64,000 nucleotides of DNA from Alcaligenes ammonioxydans (GTDB lineage: Bacteria > Pseudomonadota > Gammaproteobacteria > Burkholderiales > Burkholderiaceae_B): contig NZ_CP049362.1 of the NCBI RefSeq assembly GCF_019343455.1, positions 1,426,001 to 1,490,000 of the forward strand, written 5' to 3'. The position numbers were made by a program, and so were the translations under genes. Positions 1 through 7,655 of this stretch are shown here, one piece after another; the first letter of the stretch is position 1; each line of letters opens with the position of its first letter. Below the pieces are notes generated by a model. That model had not been told where the DNA came from. It worked only from the letters and a program-made list of their open reading frames with translations, and ran no database searches.

Positions 1-94
1 GGCCCAGGAGGGGGGTGGCTGGAAACTGCGTATGAAGCAGGTGAATCTGGTCGATCGTGATGCGGTCCACGGCGCCATTCAGGTGTACATCTGA
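1..94 (+). CDS. C-terminal end of an unidentified protein (partial)
   Basis: An open frame beginning at base 2 runs to a TGA at 92-94 and encodes about 30 residues ending QVYI. The stop overlaps the ATG of the next gene (TGATG), so the two are translationally coupled parts of one operon. The visible fragment is too short to assign to a family; its real length lies left of the window. Confidence 0.6.
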   Translation, partial: AQEGGGWKLRMKQVNLVDRDAVHGAIQVYI

Positions 95-702
95 TGTCGG
101 CAGCCCATCACACCGCCTTGCTGGCTCTGCATTACCAAAACGACGTCCTGCATGCTGATGGCCTGATTCGTGTGGGGGTGGAGGCTGACAGCCCCCAGCG
201 TCAGGCGCTGATCGAGGCCGCAGGCCGTCTGCTGGCACAGGCGCGTGCACAGGGCGTGCCCATTGTGCATGTGCGGGTGGGCTACCGGCCAGACTATGCC
301 GATCTGCTGTGCAACGCCCCGATTTTGCACAATGTGAAACGCATCGGTGCCATGCAGACTGGCAGTTGGGGAGCCCAGTTCTTTGACGGGCTGGCTCCCT
401 TGCCCAACGAGTTTGAAGTCCATCACACGCGCATCAACGCTTTCTTTGGTTCCGCGCTGGAGCCGGTGGTACGTCGTTTGGGCGTGGAGCGCTTGGTGAT
501 TGCCGGTGTGGCCACCCATTCCGTGGTGGAAAGCACGGTGCGCCATGCGGTGGATATGGGCTATGAAGTGGCGGTGGTGGCCAGCGCCTGCGGCGCACCG
601 CCCGCCACGCATGAAGCCTCCCTGGCCAGCATGAGCCTGATAGCGCATATTGATCGTGACGAAGATTGGGCAGCCGTCTTTGGCGCGCCACAAGCAGAGT
701 AG
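94..702 (+). CDS. isochorismatase-like hydrolase-fold protein lacking the usual catalytic residues
   Basis: The 202-aa protein has the isochorismatase/cysteine hydrolase fold: an N-terminal strand followed by LHYQNDVLH, then VHVRVGYRP, TRINAFFGS and the GVATHSVVEST segment. In active family members these blocks carry the Asp of xDMQNDF, a Lys two residues before the conserved Arg, and a Cys in TxxCVxxT. Here they read His13, His111 and Val144, so all three expected residues are substituted. Enzymes such as PhzD and EntB lack only the Cys. The start overlaps the previous stop, and an SDR gene follows after 9 bp, so it belongs to a catabolic-looking operon whose beginning is outside the window. 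It could be a divergent subfamily with His-based chemistry or a non-catalytic paralogue; no substrate can be named. Confidence 0.8.
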   Translation: MSAAHHTALLALHYQNDVLHADGLIRVGVEADSPQRQALIEAAGRLLAQARAQGVPIVHVRVGYRPDYADLLCNAPILHNVKRIGAMQTGSWGAQFFDGLAPLPNEFEVHHTRINAFFGSALEPVVRRLGVERLVIAGVATHSVVESTVRHAVDMGYEVAVVASACGAPPATHEASLASMSLIAHIDRDEDWAAVFGAPQAE

Positions 703-711
703 GAGAAGCCC

Positions 712-1539
712 ATGCAACAGGATATGCAGGTGAATTTACACGCTAAAGTTGCCATTGTGACCGGAGCTACCCAAGGGCTGGGAGCGGATATCGCTCTGGC
801 TCTGTGTGCCGCTGGTGCGTGGGTGTTGGTGGTGGGTCGCAGCCAGGAAGAGGGACAGCGCACTGAAGCGCGCCTGCAGGCTGTGGGCAAGGCCCAGTTT
901 CTGGCTGCCGATATTTGTGATGATGCGCAGCTCGATGCCTGCGTGCAGGCCGCATTGGCACAAACCGGACGCATCGACATTGTGGTGAACAATGCCTGCT
1001 CCTACGGGGACGAAGGGCTGGCTTCCAGCCGCGAGTTGTGGCATCAGACTTTGGATGTGAACCTGATCTCCAGCGCGATTCTGGCCCAGAAAGCCACGCC
1101 GCATATGGGCCCAGGCGGGGTCATCATCAATATGGGCAGTACCGGTGGGAAGTTTGGCGTGGCCGGACGCGCGCTGTACCCAGCGTCCAAAGCGGCCATT
1201 TTGCAGTTCACTAAAAGCTTGGCGGTGGAATTGGCCCCATCGGGGATTCGTGTCCTGACGGTTTCGCCCGCCTGGACCTGGTCGCCGTCCGTTGAGCGCA
1301 TGAGCGGTGGCTCGCGTGAACTGGCCAATCAGGTGGGCGCACAAGTTCATCCGTTGGGCCGAGTCGGTTCCGGCGAAGAGGTTGCCCAGGTGGTGTTGTT
1401 TGCTGTGTCGGGTGCCGCTTCCTGGATGACAGGGATCGACCTGCCCGTCGACGGTGGCTTTTCCGTGCTTGGGCCAGAGCAGGGCAAGTCGCCCCGTCAC
1501 TGGTTTGAACGCTGGCAGGCGCAGTCGTCTGGCTCATAA
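712..1539 (+). CDS. SDR family NAD(P)-dependent oxidoreductase
   Basis: This 275-aa protein is a classical short-chain dehydrogenase/reductase. It shows the dinucleotide-binding TGATQGLG near residue 19, the NNA motif, a catalytic Ser in NMGSTGG and the YxxxK signature YPASK, and it ends with the usual G-x-D-L-P-V-D-G-G block. AGGAG lies just ahead of the ATG at 712; an in-frame ATG at 724 is a weaker alternative. It is coupled to the isochorismatase-like gene upstream and is probably the last gene of that operon. It should act on a hydroxyl or keto group in the cytoplasm. Family membership is clear; the substrate is not. Confidence 0.9.
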   Translation: MQQDMQVNLHAKVAIVTGATQGLGADIALALCAAGAWVLVVGRSQEEGQRTEARLQAVGKAQFLAADICDDAQLDACVQAALAQTGRIDIVVNNACSYGDEGLASSRELWHQTLDVNLISSAILAQKATPHMGPGGVIINMGSTGGKFGVAGRALYPASKAAILQFTKSLAVELAPSGIRVLTVSPAWTWSPSVERMSGGSRELANQVGAQVHPLGRVGSGEEVAQVVLFAVSGAASWMTGIDLPVDGGFSVLGPEQGKSPRHWFERWQAQSSGS

Positions 1540-1564
1540 ATAGAAAAGTGCGGTAAAAGATGCC

Positions 1565-1623
1565 CAGGGCTTGTTGACAGCTGTTTCTTGCGGCATGTTT
1601 ACAAGCCCTGAACCCGTTCAGGG
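1565..1623 (+). promoter_or_regulatory. two overlapping, mutually exclusive inverted repeats ahead of the FAD oxidoreductase
   Basis: CAGGGCTTGT (1565-1574) is complementary to ACAAGCCCTG (1601-1610). The end of that second arm also starts a second hairpin, CCCTGAA (1606-1612) with TTCAGGG (1617-1623). Only one of the two stems can form at a time. A TTGACA sits in the loop of the first repeat at 1574-1579. The block lies 21 bp ahead of the ATG at 1645 and may be an operator or an attenuator-like switch. Function is inferred. Confidence 0.4.
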
Positions 1624-1644
1624 CAATTTACAAAAAGGTGTGGG

Positions 1645-3237
1645 ATGACAGATTCAACAAATAACAAGTCATATGCCGTCATTGTGGTGGGCAGTGGCAT
1701 TAATTCCTTGGTGTGTGCGGCCTTGCTGGCCCAAAAAGGCAAGCAGGTTCTGGTGCTGGAGCGTAACGACCGTGCGGGTGGGTGTATCCGCACCGAGGAG
1801 CTGTTCCCCGGTTTTACCCATGAGCTGCTGTCATCCTGGTACCCCTTGTTTACCTCCGGGGCGGCGTATGCACGCCTGAAGGATGATCTGGCTGCCCAAG
1901 GGGTGGAGTTTCTGGAAAACGGCTATACCACCGGCGTGGTGGGCAGCGATGGCAAGGGCATGGCCCTGCGTCACGATGTGGGCGATTCGATTCAACGTAT
2001 CAATGCTTTGCAAACAGGCGATGGCGACGCCTTCGGTGCCATGTGCAGCCAGTTGTTCGAGCGCGATGCCGGTCTTACCTTTGGCTTGCTGGGCACCGAG
2101 CCTTACAGCCGTGGCTTGTTGGGTCTGCTGTTTTCGCAATGGCGCAAGCGTCGCATGGACGGCATGGTTCAGTACGGACGTGAGTCCCTGGAGTCCTTTC
2201 GCCGCTGGGCCGATCGTGAACTGAAAGATGACCGGGTGCGCGGCATGATGGCTCCCTGGGTCTTGCACTCGGGCCTGGGCCCTGACGACGCCTGCTCGGC
2301 CCTGATCGGCAAGCTGACCTTTGCCGCCGTGGTGGCCGGTGGTATGCCGGTGGTGAAAGGCGGTGGCCAGAATCTGGTGCGTGCGCTATGCGCCATTATT
2401 GAAAAAGCCGGTGGCCGTATTCAACTGAACACCGAAGTAGAAGAAATTGTGCTGGAAGGACAAAAAGCCCGTGGCGTGCGTGCCGGTGGCCAAGTCTACG
2501 AAGCCAGCCATGTGGTGTGCAACGTCACTCCGCCACAGCTTTATGGTCGTCTGTTGCCGGGCGCACCCGCTCAAGTACGCGAGCAAGCCAATGCCTACCG
2601 CTTTGGCCGTGGCGACATGCAAATTCATCTGGCGCTGGACAGCATGCCGAACTGGAGCAATCCAGAGCTGCTGAAAGTACCGTTGCTGCACCTGTCCGAC
2701 AGCCTGGAAGACGTCAGCATGAGCGTGGCCCAGGCCAATAATGGCCTGATTCCTGCCAAGTTCACCGTGGCGATTGGTCAGCCTTGCGCGGTGGACCCCG
2801 GCCGAGCACCCCAAGGCAAATGGATTTTGTGGATGCAGATGCAGGACATGCCATCGAAGCTGCGTGGCGATGCGGCTGGCAAGATCGACGTGCCGGAAGA
2901 CGGAAAATGGACCGAAGAAGTCAGCAAGGCCGTGGCCGAGCGCATTATCGACCAACTGGAAGGCGTCATGCCCGGTCTGCGTCAACAAATTGTGGGCCAG
3001 AAAGTGCTTTCGCCCGCCGACCTGGAATCCATCAATTGCAATCTGGTGGGCGGCGACCCGTACTCGGGCATCTGTTCGCCCGACCAGTTCTTCTGGATGC
3101 GCCCCTTTGCGGCCAGTAACGGTGCGCGCTCCCACGCAACCCCGTACAAAAACGTCTACCACATCGGTGCGTCTACTCACCCAGGTCCAGGCTTGGCAGG
3201 GGCGTCCGGATTCATGGTGGCGGAGCAGATTCGTTAG
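1645..3237 (+). CDS. FAD-dependent oxidoreductase, phytoene dehydrogenase-like
   Basis: The 530-aa product begins with a Rossmann fold (VIVVGSGINSLVCAALLAQKGKQVLVLE, then GGCIRTEE), the N-terminal FAD-binding pattern of the CrtI/phytoene desaturase and amine-oxidase superfamily. The C-terminus has the second FAD motif around GASTHPGPGLAGASG. Length fits NAD(P)/FAD-dependent oxidoreductases of this group. No carotenoid genes are nearby, so pigment synthesis is not supported; a general desaturase or dehydrogenase role is likelier. The gene stands alone, with overlapping hairpins upstream and a strong terminator directly after the stop. Confidence 0.85.
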   Translation: MTDSTNNKSYAVIVVGSGINSLVCAALLAQKGKQVLVLERNDRAGGCIRTEELFPGFTHELLSSWYPLFTSGAAYARLKDDLAAQGVEFLENGYTTGVVGSDGKGMALRHDVGDSIQRINALQTGDGDAFGAMCSQLFERDAGLTFGLLGTEPYSRGLLGLLFSQWRKRRMDGMVQYGRESLESFRRWADRELKDDRVRGMMAPWVLHSGLGPDDACSALIGKLTFAAVVAGGMPVVKGGGQNLVRALCAIIEKAGGRIQLNTEVEEIVLEGQKARGVRAGGQVYEASHVVCNVTPPQLYGRLLPGAPAQVREQANAYRFGRGDMQIHLALDSMPNWSNPELLKVPLLHLSDSLEDVSMSVAQANNGLIPAKFTVAIGQPCAVDPGRAPQGKWILWMQMQDMPSKLRGDAAGKIDVPEDGKWTEEVSKAVAERIIDQLEGVMPGLRQQIVGQKVLSPADLESINCNLVGGDPYSGICSPDQFFWMRPFAASNGARSHATPYKNVYHIGASTHPGPGLAGASGFMVAEQIR

Positions 3238-3259
3238 GGAAGCACGTTTCGGAAAACAT

Positions 3260-3300
3260 AACAGGCCAGACAGACCGTCGTGCGGTCTGTCTGGCCTGTT
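3260..3300 (+). terminator. long hairpin terminator after the FAD oxidoreductase gene
   Basis: An 18-bp perfect stem (3260-3277 with 3283-3300) and a 5-nt loop starts 22 bp after the stop. It ends in a short T run. It separates this gene from the leftward block to the right. Confidence 0.8.
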
Positions 3301-3394
3301 TGCATGGGGTAGGCTTGGCGGTCCAGGCATCGTATCCTCCCCGAAAGGCGATCGCCGGATCACCGAAGAAGCGGGCGCCTTGCAGCCCTGAGGC

Positions 3395-3817
3395 TTATGG
3401 CTTGAATGTCACGCGCTTGATGTTGACCAGATGCCGTCAATGCACGGGTTCGGAAATATTGCCTCCCCAAAAACCCGACCCTTGCATGAATGAGAGCGCA
3501 ATATCCGAGCTGATGCCCAACATGCCTTGGGTAGCGGGCATATTGACCAGAATGCGTCCGGCGGGCAGGGTGCTGGCAAACTGATGAATCTCGTCCTGAT
3601 CTTTGCTGTGGATGACGGCCGAGTGTCCGGCTCCTTCCTGCCACAGCAATTTTGCAGCCAGACTGATTCCCTGGCCGGCCTCAGATTTGGACCGCGTCAC
3701 AACCGGAGCCATTTTTTCCCGGCTCAGGAAGGCGTGCCGCTCGGGATCGGCGGCAAGCCAGGTCAGCAGGATCATCTTCAAACCTGCTTTGGAAATACGG
3801 TCGCCAGGTGCTAGCAC
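3395..3817 (-). pseudogene. degenerate C-terminal remnant of a CoA-acylating aldehyde dehydrogenase
   Basis: Read leftward, the frame encodes LSREKMAPV, GAGHSAVIHS, RILVNMPATQGMLG, GFWGGNISEPV and, beyond an in-frame TGA at 3437-3439, RHLVNIKRVTFKP before a natural stop at 3395. This series is the C-terminal third of acylating aldehyde dehydrogenases (AdhE N-domain, EutE, sulfoacetaldehyde dehydrogenase type). The N-terminal NAD-binding part and the catalytic Cys region are absent, and the first 20 or so residues no longer match. Truncation plus an internal stop marks a decayed gene. It abuts the AhpD-like gene, so a deletion probably fused them. Confidence 0.75.
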
Positions 3818-3846
3818 AGCGTCGCGTATGGAAAATGCTCCGTTAG

Positions 3847-4293
3847 TTAGAGGCTGATTTCGTAGTTCATGCTGATAGCCAAGCGGTTCCAGACGTTGAT
3901 CAAACCGACCAGATACGTTAGATCCACGATTTCCTTGTCATTGAAGTGGGCCTTGAGTTCATGCAGTGGCGTCTGCTTATCGTCCAGATTCTGAATAAAA
4001 GTCACTTGCTCAGCCCAGCGCAGCGCCGCCTGCTCCTGCTCGGTGAACAGGGGGGCTTCTTTCCAGGCATTTAAAAGCAGGAGTTTTCGTTCGGAAATGC
4101 CTAGACTCAGTGCATGTTTGCTATGGACATCAATGCAAAATGCGCAACCGTTCAGTTGCGAGATTCTGACCTTGATCAGCTCGATCAACTCTTTGTTCAG
4201 CGTAGTCTCGCTGTAGATCTGGGCGTCGTACTTGACGAGGGTCTTGTAGATGTTGGGGGACAAATTAGATGGGTTAAGTCGAGTCTTAGACAC
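3847..4293 (-). CDS. carboxymuconolactone decarboxylase / AhpD-like protein
   Basis: This 148-aa protein carries the AhpD-type motif GCAFCIDVHSKHA, with a CxxC pair and downstream His, followed by the helical EIVDLTYLVGLINVWNR segment typical of carboxymuconolactone-decarboxylase-like alkylhydroperoxidases. It probably reduces peroxides or acts as a thiol-disulfide protein in the cytoplasm. I chose the GTG at 4293 because AGGAGA lies 5 nt upstream; an in-frame ATG at 4332 has no comparable ribosome site. It stands alone beside the aldehyde dehydrogenase remnant. Confidence 0.8.
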   Translation of the reverse strand: MSKTRLNPSNLSPNIYKTLVKYDAQIYSETTLNKELIELIKVRISQLNGCAFCIDVHSKHALSLGISERKLLLLNAWKEAPLFTEQEQAALRWAEQVTFIQNLDDKQTPLHELKAHFNDKEIVDLTYLVGLINVWNRLAISMNYEISL

Positions 4294-5174
4294 GGGATCT
4301 CCTGTCAGTGGGAAAAGGGTCGGGGCGGGCATGTGAATACGCCGGTTTTAGCCTTGGGTTTTACTATCGTCAGGGCAGGTTCGGTAGTTTTCGAGTTGCC
4401 GTAACAGAAAGGTGCTGGCTGAGCAGCTTGGCGTGAGAATGGCGCTTAAAAGAAGCCAGGCAGTCAGGGCCGCTACATCTGGATGGAACCGGTTCATTCC
4501 GCCCTAGGTGATATCGACATTATTCAGTGTCCCCCAACTCCCGAAGCGGTCTGCCACCGCAGATAAAAGAGTGAGGTTAAGTGACGGTCTTAAAAAACCA
4601 CGATGAATGTCATTTTGGTTGCGTTGCTGTGTTCGAGAGGGGGCGCAATGATTTCTTTCTTTGTGTTTAAGAAAATGATTTCATATTTCCTGATTATTTA
4701 AGGGCTAATTTTTTAATCTTCGTTTTGCTGTTTGCTATCTAATTGCCTGTTTCCTTGTGTTCTGTGTTTTTTCTTGCCGTCTTATAGTTAAGAAATGCTA
4801 GAAGAATAACTTGGTTTTTAATCAAAATAATGATTATTGATAGTGTTTTTTGTTTTATGGGTTTTTATTTTTTTAATTTTCCTTGATTATTTTTTTGGGT
4901 TTCATATTTTTTGCGCTTGGTTTTAAGGGTGGTTTTTAGAGCTTGGTTGCGTGTACTGAGCGGTCTGTTGTCCGGGGCGACTCGAAGTTGACCGTGGCAG
5001 AATGGGTAGGGCATGCAGTGCAAGGCGATCTGAGCCGGTTGAGAGAGAGGGATTTTTCGTTTGTCCCTTCTGTGTTTTGTGCCAAGAGGATGATTCTTTC
5101 GGTATTCTGTGCATGTTTGTGCTGCCCGTATCCCTGTCGGGGCGTGGCCTGATTGTTTAGCCGGAGTTTTATTA
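4294..5174. other. AT-rich non-coding gap with T-skewed strand
   Basis: No convincing gene is visible in this stretch of almost 900 bp. From about 4600 to 4935 the + strand is very rich in T and poor in G and C, unlike the rest of the window. A palindrome AATAAT-G-ATTATT at 4826-4838 resembles the core of a Fur-type box, but in such AT-rich DNA this may be chance. The region holds the promoter area for the mechanosensitive channel genes and could be a foreign or decayed insertion. Confidence 0.6.
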
Positions 5175-7616
5175 ATGCGCGCTTTTCGCTGTTCGCGCCT
5201 GTGTGCCTTTTTGGCCTTGTGGCTGCTGGCCGTGGTGCTGGCTGTTACCCCTATCCCTGCAGCAGCCGAGACTGCGGCCTGGACGCCTGCACAGGCCAGT
5301 GAATCCCTGAATGAATTGCGGGACACGCTGCAAACGGTGCAGCAGCGTTTGCAGAAAAAGGACGGCTTGGGAGATTCTGATCTGGTCGCCTTGCGCAATC
5401 AGTTGCTGGCGGCACAGGAACAGGCCCAGGAAATGAGCGTGCGGCTGGAGCCTGAACTGCTCAGTGTGACGGCCCGTTTGAATCAGTTGGGGCCGGTGGA
5501 CGACCCGGCGGGCGAGTCCGATGACATCGCACGCCAGCGGGCGCAGCTGCAGCAGTCGGTCACCGAGCTGGATGGCATGATCAAGCTGGCCCGCCTGATC
5601 GGCGTAGAAACCACCCAAGGGCTGGATTTGGTGTCCAAGCAGCGTCGGGCGATCTTTCAGGCCGAGCTGGGCCTGCAGTCACAGTCGGTTTTGACGCCGC
5701 GTTTCTGGAGCAATGTGTCGCGCGACCTGCCCGGCGATCTGGCCCGGGTCGATCGCATGCGCAAGGATCTGGCACAACGGCTCTTGGACTTGCCCACGTA
5801 TGTGCTGTGGTCAGCAGCAGGCCTGGCGCTGGTTTGGCTGGGTCTGGCGGTCTGGGCGGTGCGCGGGCTGGAGCGCTTTACCATCAGCCATACCAAACCC
5901 TCACGTTTGCGGCGTTCTTTCTACGCTGCGGCCCTGATTGTGCTCTATAGCCTGGTGCCCGGGGTTCTGGCCTCCTTGGCGGCGGGCCTGTTTTATTGGA
6001 ACGGAAATCTGGCTCCCGACTTGTCCAGCTTCGTGTCCAAATCGGTGTTTGCCCTGTATCTGGGCGGCTTCGTGACCGGCATGGGGCGGGTGCTGCTGTC
6101 CGCACAGCGGCCTAGCTGGCGCTTGCCTCCGATCCCCAGCAATGTGGCGCTGAAACTGGCCTGGCTGCCGCTTGCGCTGGGCGTAATGGTGGCCCTGACC
6201 TGGATGTCACAGCAATTGTTGGGGCTGGTCAATGCGACGCTGAGTACCACCTTGCTGGTCAACAGCTTCAATACGCTGACCCTGAGCATTTTTATTGCCA
6301 TCGCCGCCTGGAATTTGAGTCAAGGGCGCGAAAAGCCCCCTGTGCCTCAAGAGGGTGACGACCCGCAGAAAACCGTCCCGGTACAACAAGGGTCGACCTG
6401 GCTGCGTGCCATTCCCATCACTCTGGGAGTGGTGATCGGGCTGGGAATGATCGCCTTCTTGCTCGGGTACATCGCGTTGAGCAGTCTGATTGTGCAGGAA
6501 GTCCTGTGGCTGAGTCTGGTCATTTGTACCTGCTATGTGCTGGTGGCGCTGATTGCCGATATTGGCCAGAGCCTGTTGCTGCAGTTCAAGGAAAAGCGGG
6601 CCTCCAACGAGTGGACCAGCGCCCAGGTGCGGGGCAGCAGCCAGATCGTGATTGTTCTGTCGGGGGCGCTGCGCCTGTGCCTGATCATTATGGCCGTTAC
6701 CCTTGTATTGCTACCGTTTGGCGAAGACCCCACGCAGTGGCTGCAACGCCGTTTGGGCTTTTTGGTCACGGGTTTTTCGTTGGGGCAGGTTCAGCTCAAG
6801 CCCAGTTCCGTGCTGCTGGCCGGGATGATTCTGGTATTGGGTGTGTTGTTTGTCAAAGCCCTGCAGCGCTGGGTAGCTAACCAGCTTTTGCCTGCCACCC
6901 GTATTGACCCTGGAATGCGGGTCTCGACCGCGAATCTGTTCAGCTATGTGGGCTATTTTGTGGTGGTGGCCACGGCCATTTCTTCCTTGGGCATTGGCCT
7001 GGAGCGGATGGCTTGGGTGATCTCTGCCTTGTCGGTGGGGATTGGTTTTGGCCTGCAGGCAGTCGTGCAGAACTTCGTGTCGGGGTTGATCCTGCTGGCT
7101 GAACGTCCCATCAAGATTGGCGATTGGGTCAGTTTGAACGGCGTGGAGGGCAATGTGCGCAAGATCAATGCGCGGGCCACGGAAATTGAGATGTTCGACC
7201 GCTCGACCCTGATTGTGCCGAACTCGGAGTTCATCACCAAGACCGTGCGCAATGTGACCTTGAGCAACCCCTTGGGTGTGGTGAAGGTCAAGATCAATAT
7301 GCCCATTGACACAGACGCTAAACGGGTGCGTTCTATCATGCTGGAGGTGATGCAGAATTACAGCGATGTGTTGGCCGATCCTGCGCCAGAAGTGACGCTG
7401 GACGGATTTGATGCCAACGGTTTGCAGTTCACCGCCACTTGTTATGTATCCTCGCCGCGTGTCAGTGGCCGGGTGCGCAGCGTCCTGATGTTCGATATTT
7501 TGGATGGGTTGCGAAAAGAAGGTCTGGCGCTGCATCACACTCAAACCATGACGGTATTGCCGACCTTGCCGGTGGCCAGCCAGACCGAGGGCGGCAATCC
7601 CTTGTTCAATAATTGA
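5175..7616 (+). CDS. mechanosensitive ion channel family protein (DUF3772 type), first of a tandem pair
   Basis: From the ATG at 5175 the product is 813 aa. A signal peptide ends near PAAAET, then comes a coiled-coil periplasmic region to about residue 190 of the DUF3772 kind, about eleven membrane segments and a C-terminal MscS domain. The pore helix and beta domain are recognisable in GIGFGLQAVVQNFVSGLILLAERPIKIGDWV and FDRSTLIVPNSEF. Such large MscS-family channels sit in the inner membrane and release solutes on hypo-osmotic shock. The longer frame from 5109 would hide the signal peptide; GGAG precedes the 5175 ATG. A paralogue follows after 39 bp, so the two are probably co-transcribed. 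Confidence 0.85.
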   Translation: MRAFRCSRLCAFLALWLLAVVLAVTPIPAAAETAAWTPAQASESLNELRDTLQTVQQRLQKKDGLGDSDLVALRNQLLAAQEQAQEMSVRLEPELLSVTARLNQLGPVDDPAGESDDIARQRAQLQQSVTELDGMIKLARLIGVETTQGLDLVSKQRRAIFQAELGLQSQSVLTPRFWSNVSRDLPGDLARVDRMRKDLAQRLLDLPTYVLWSAAGLALVWLGLAVWAVRGLERFTISHTKPSRLRRSFYAAALIVLYSLVPGVLASLAAGLFYWNGNLAPDLSSFVSKSVFALYLGGFVTGMGRVLLSAQRPSWRLPPIPSNVALKLAWLPLALGVMVALTWMSQQLLGLVNATLSTTLLVNSFNTLTLSIFIAIAAWNLSQGREKPPVPQEGDDPQKTVPVQQGSTWLRAIPITLGVVIGLGMIAFLLGYIALSSLIVQEVLWLSLVICTCYVLVALIADIGQSLLLQFKEKRASNEWTSAQVRGSSQIVIVLSGALRLCLIIMAVTLVLLPFGEDPTQWLQRRLGFLVTGFSLGQVQLKPSSVLLAGMILVLGVLFVKALQRWVANQLLPATRIDPGMRVSTANLFSYVGYFVVVATAISSLGIGLERMAWVISALSVGIGFGLQAVVQNFVSGLILLAERPIKIGDWVSLNGVEGNVRKINARATEIEMFDRSTLIVPNSEFITKTVRNVTLSNPLGVVKVKINMPIDTDAKRVRSIMLEVMQNYSDVLADPAPEVTLDGFDANGLQFTATCYVSSPRVSGRVRSVLMFDILDGLRKEGLALHHTQTMTVLPTLPVASQTEGGNPLFNN

Positions 7617-7655
7617 ACGTTAAAAAAACAGATCGGTCCCCGGGAGGCAAAAGCC

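Noticed and set aside
2386..3363. 325-codon minus-strand frame opposite the FAD oxidoreductase
   Set aside because: Antisense shadow of a well-supported enzyme gene.
4865..5398. 177-codon frame on the minus strand over the AT-rich gap
   Set aside because: It is Lys/Ser-rich low-complexity translation of T-rich DNA and overlaps the signal peptide region of the mechanosensitive channel gene; no ribosome site or family motif.
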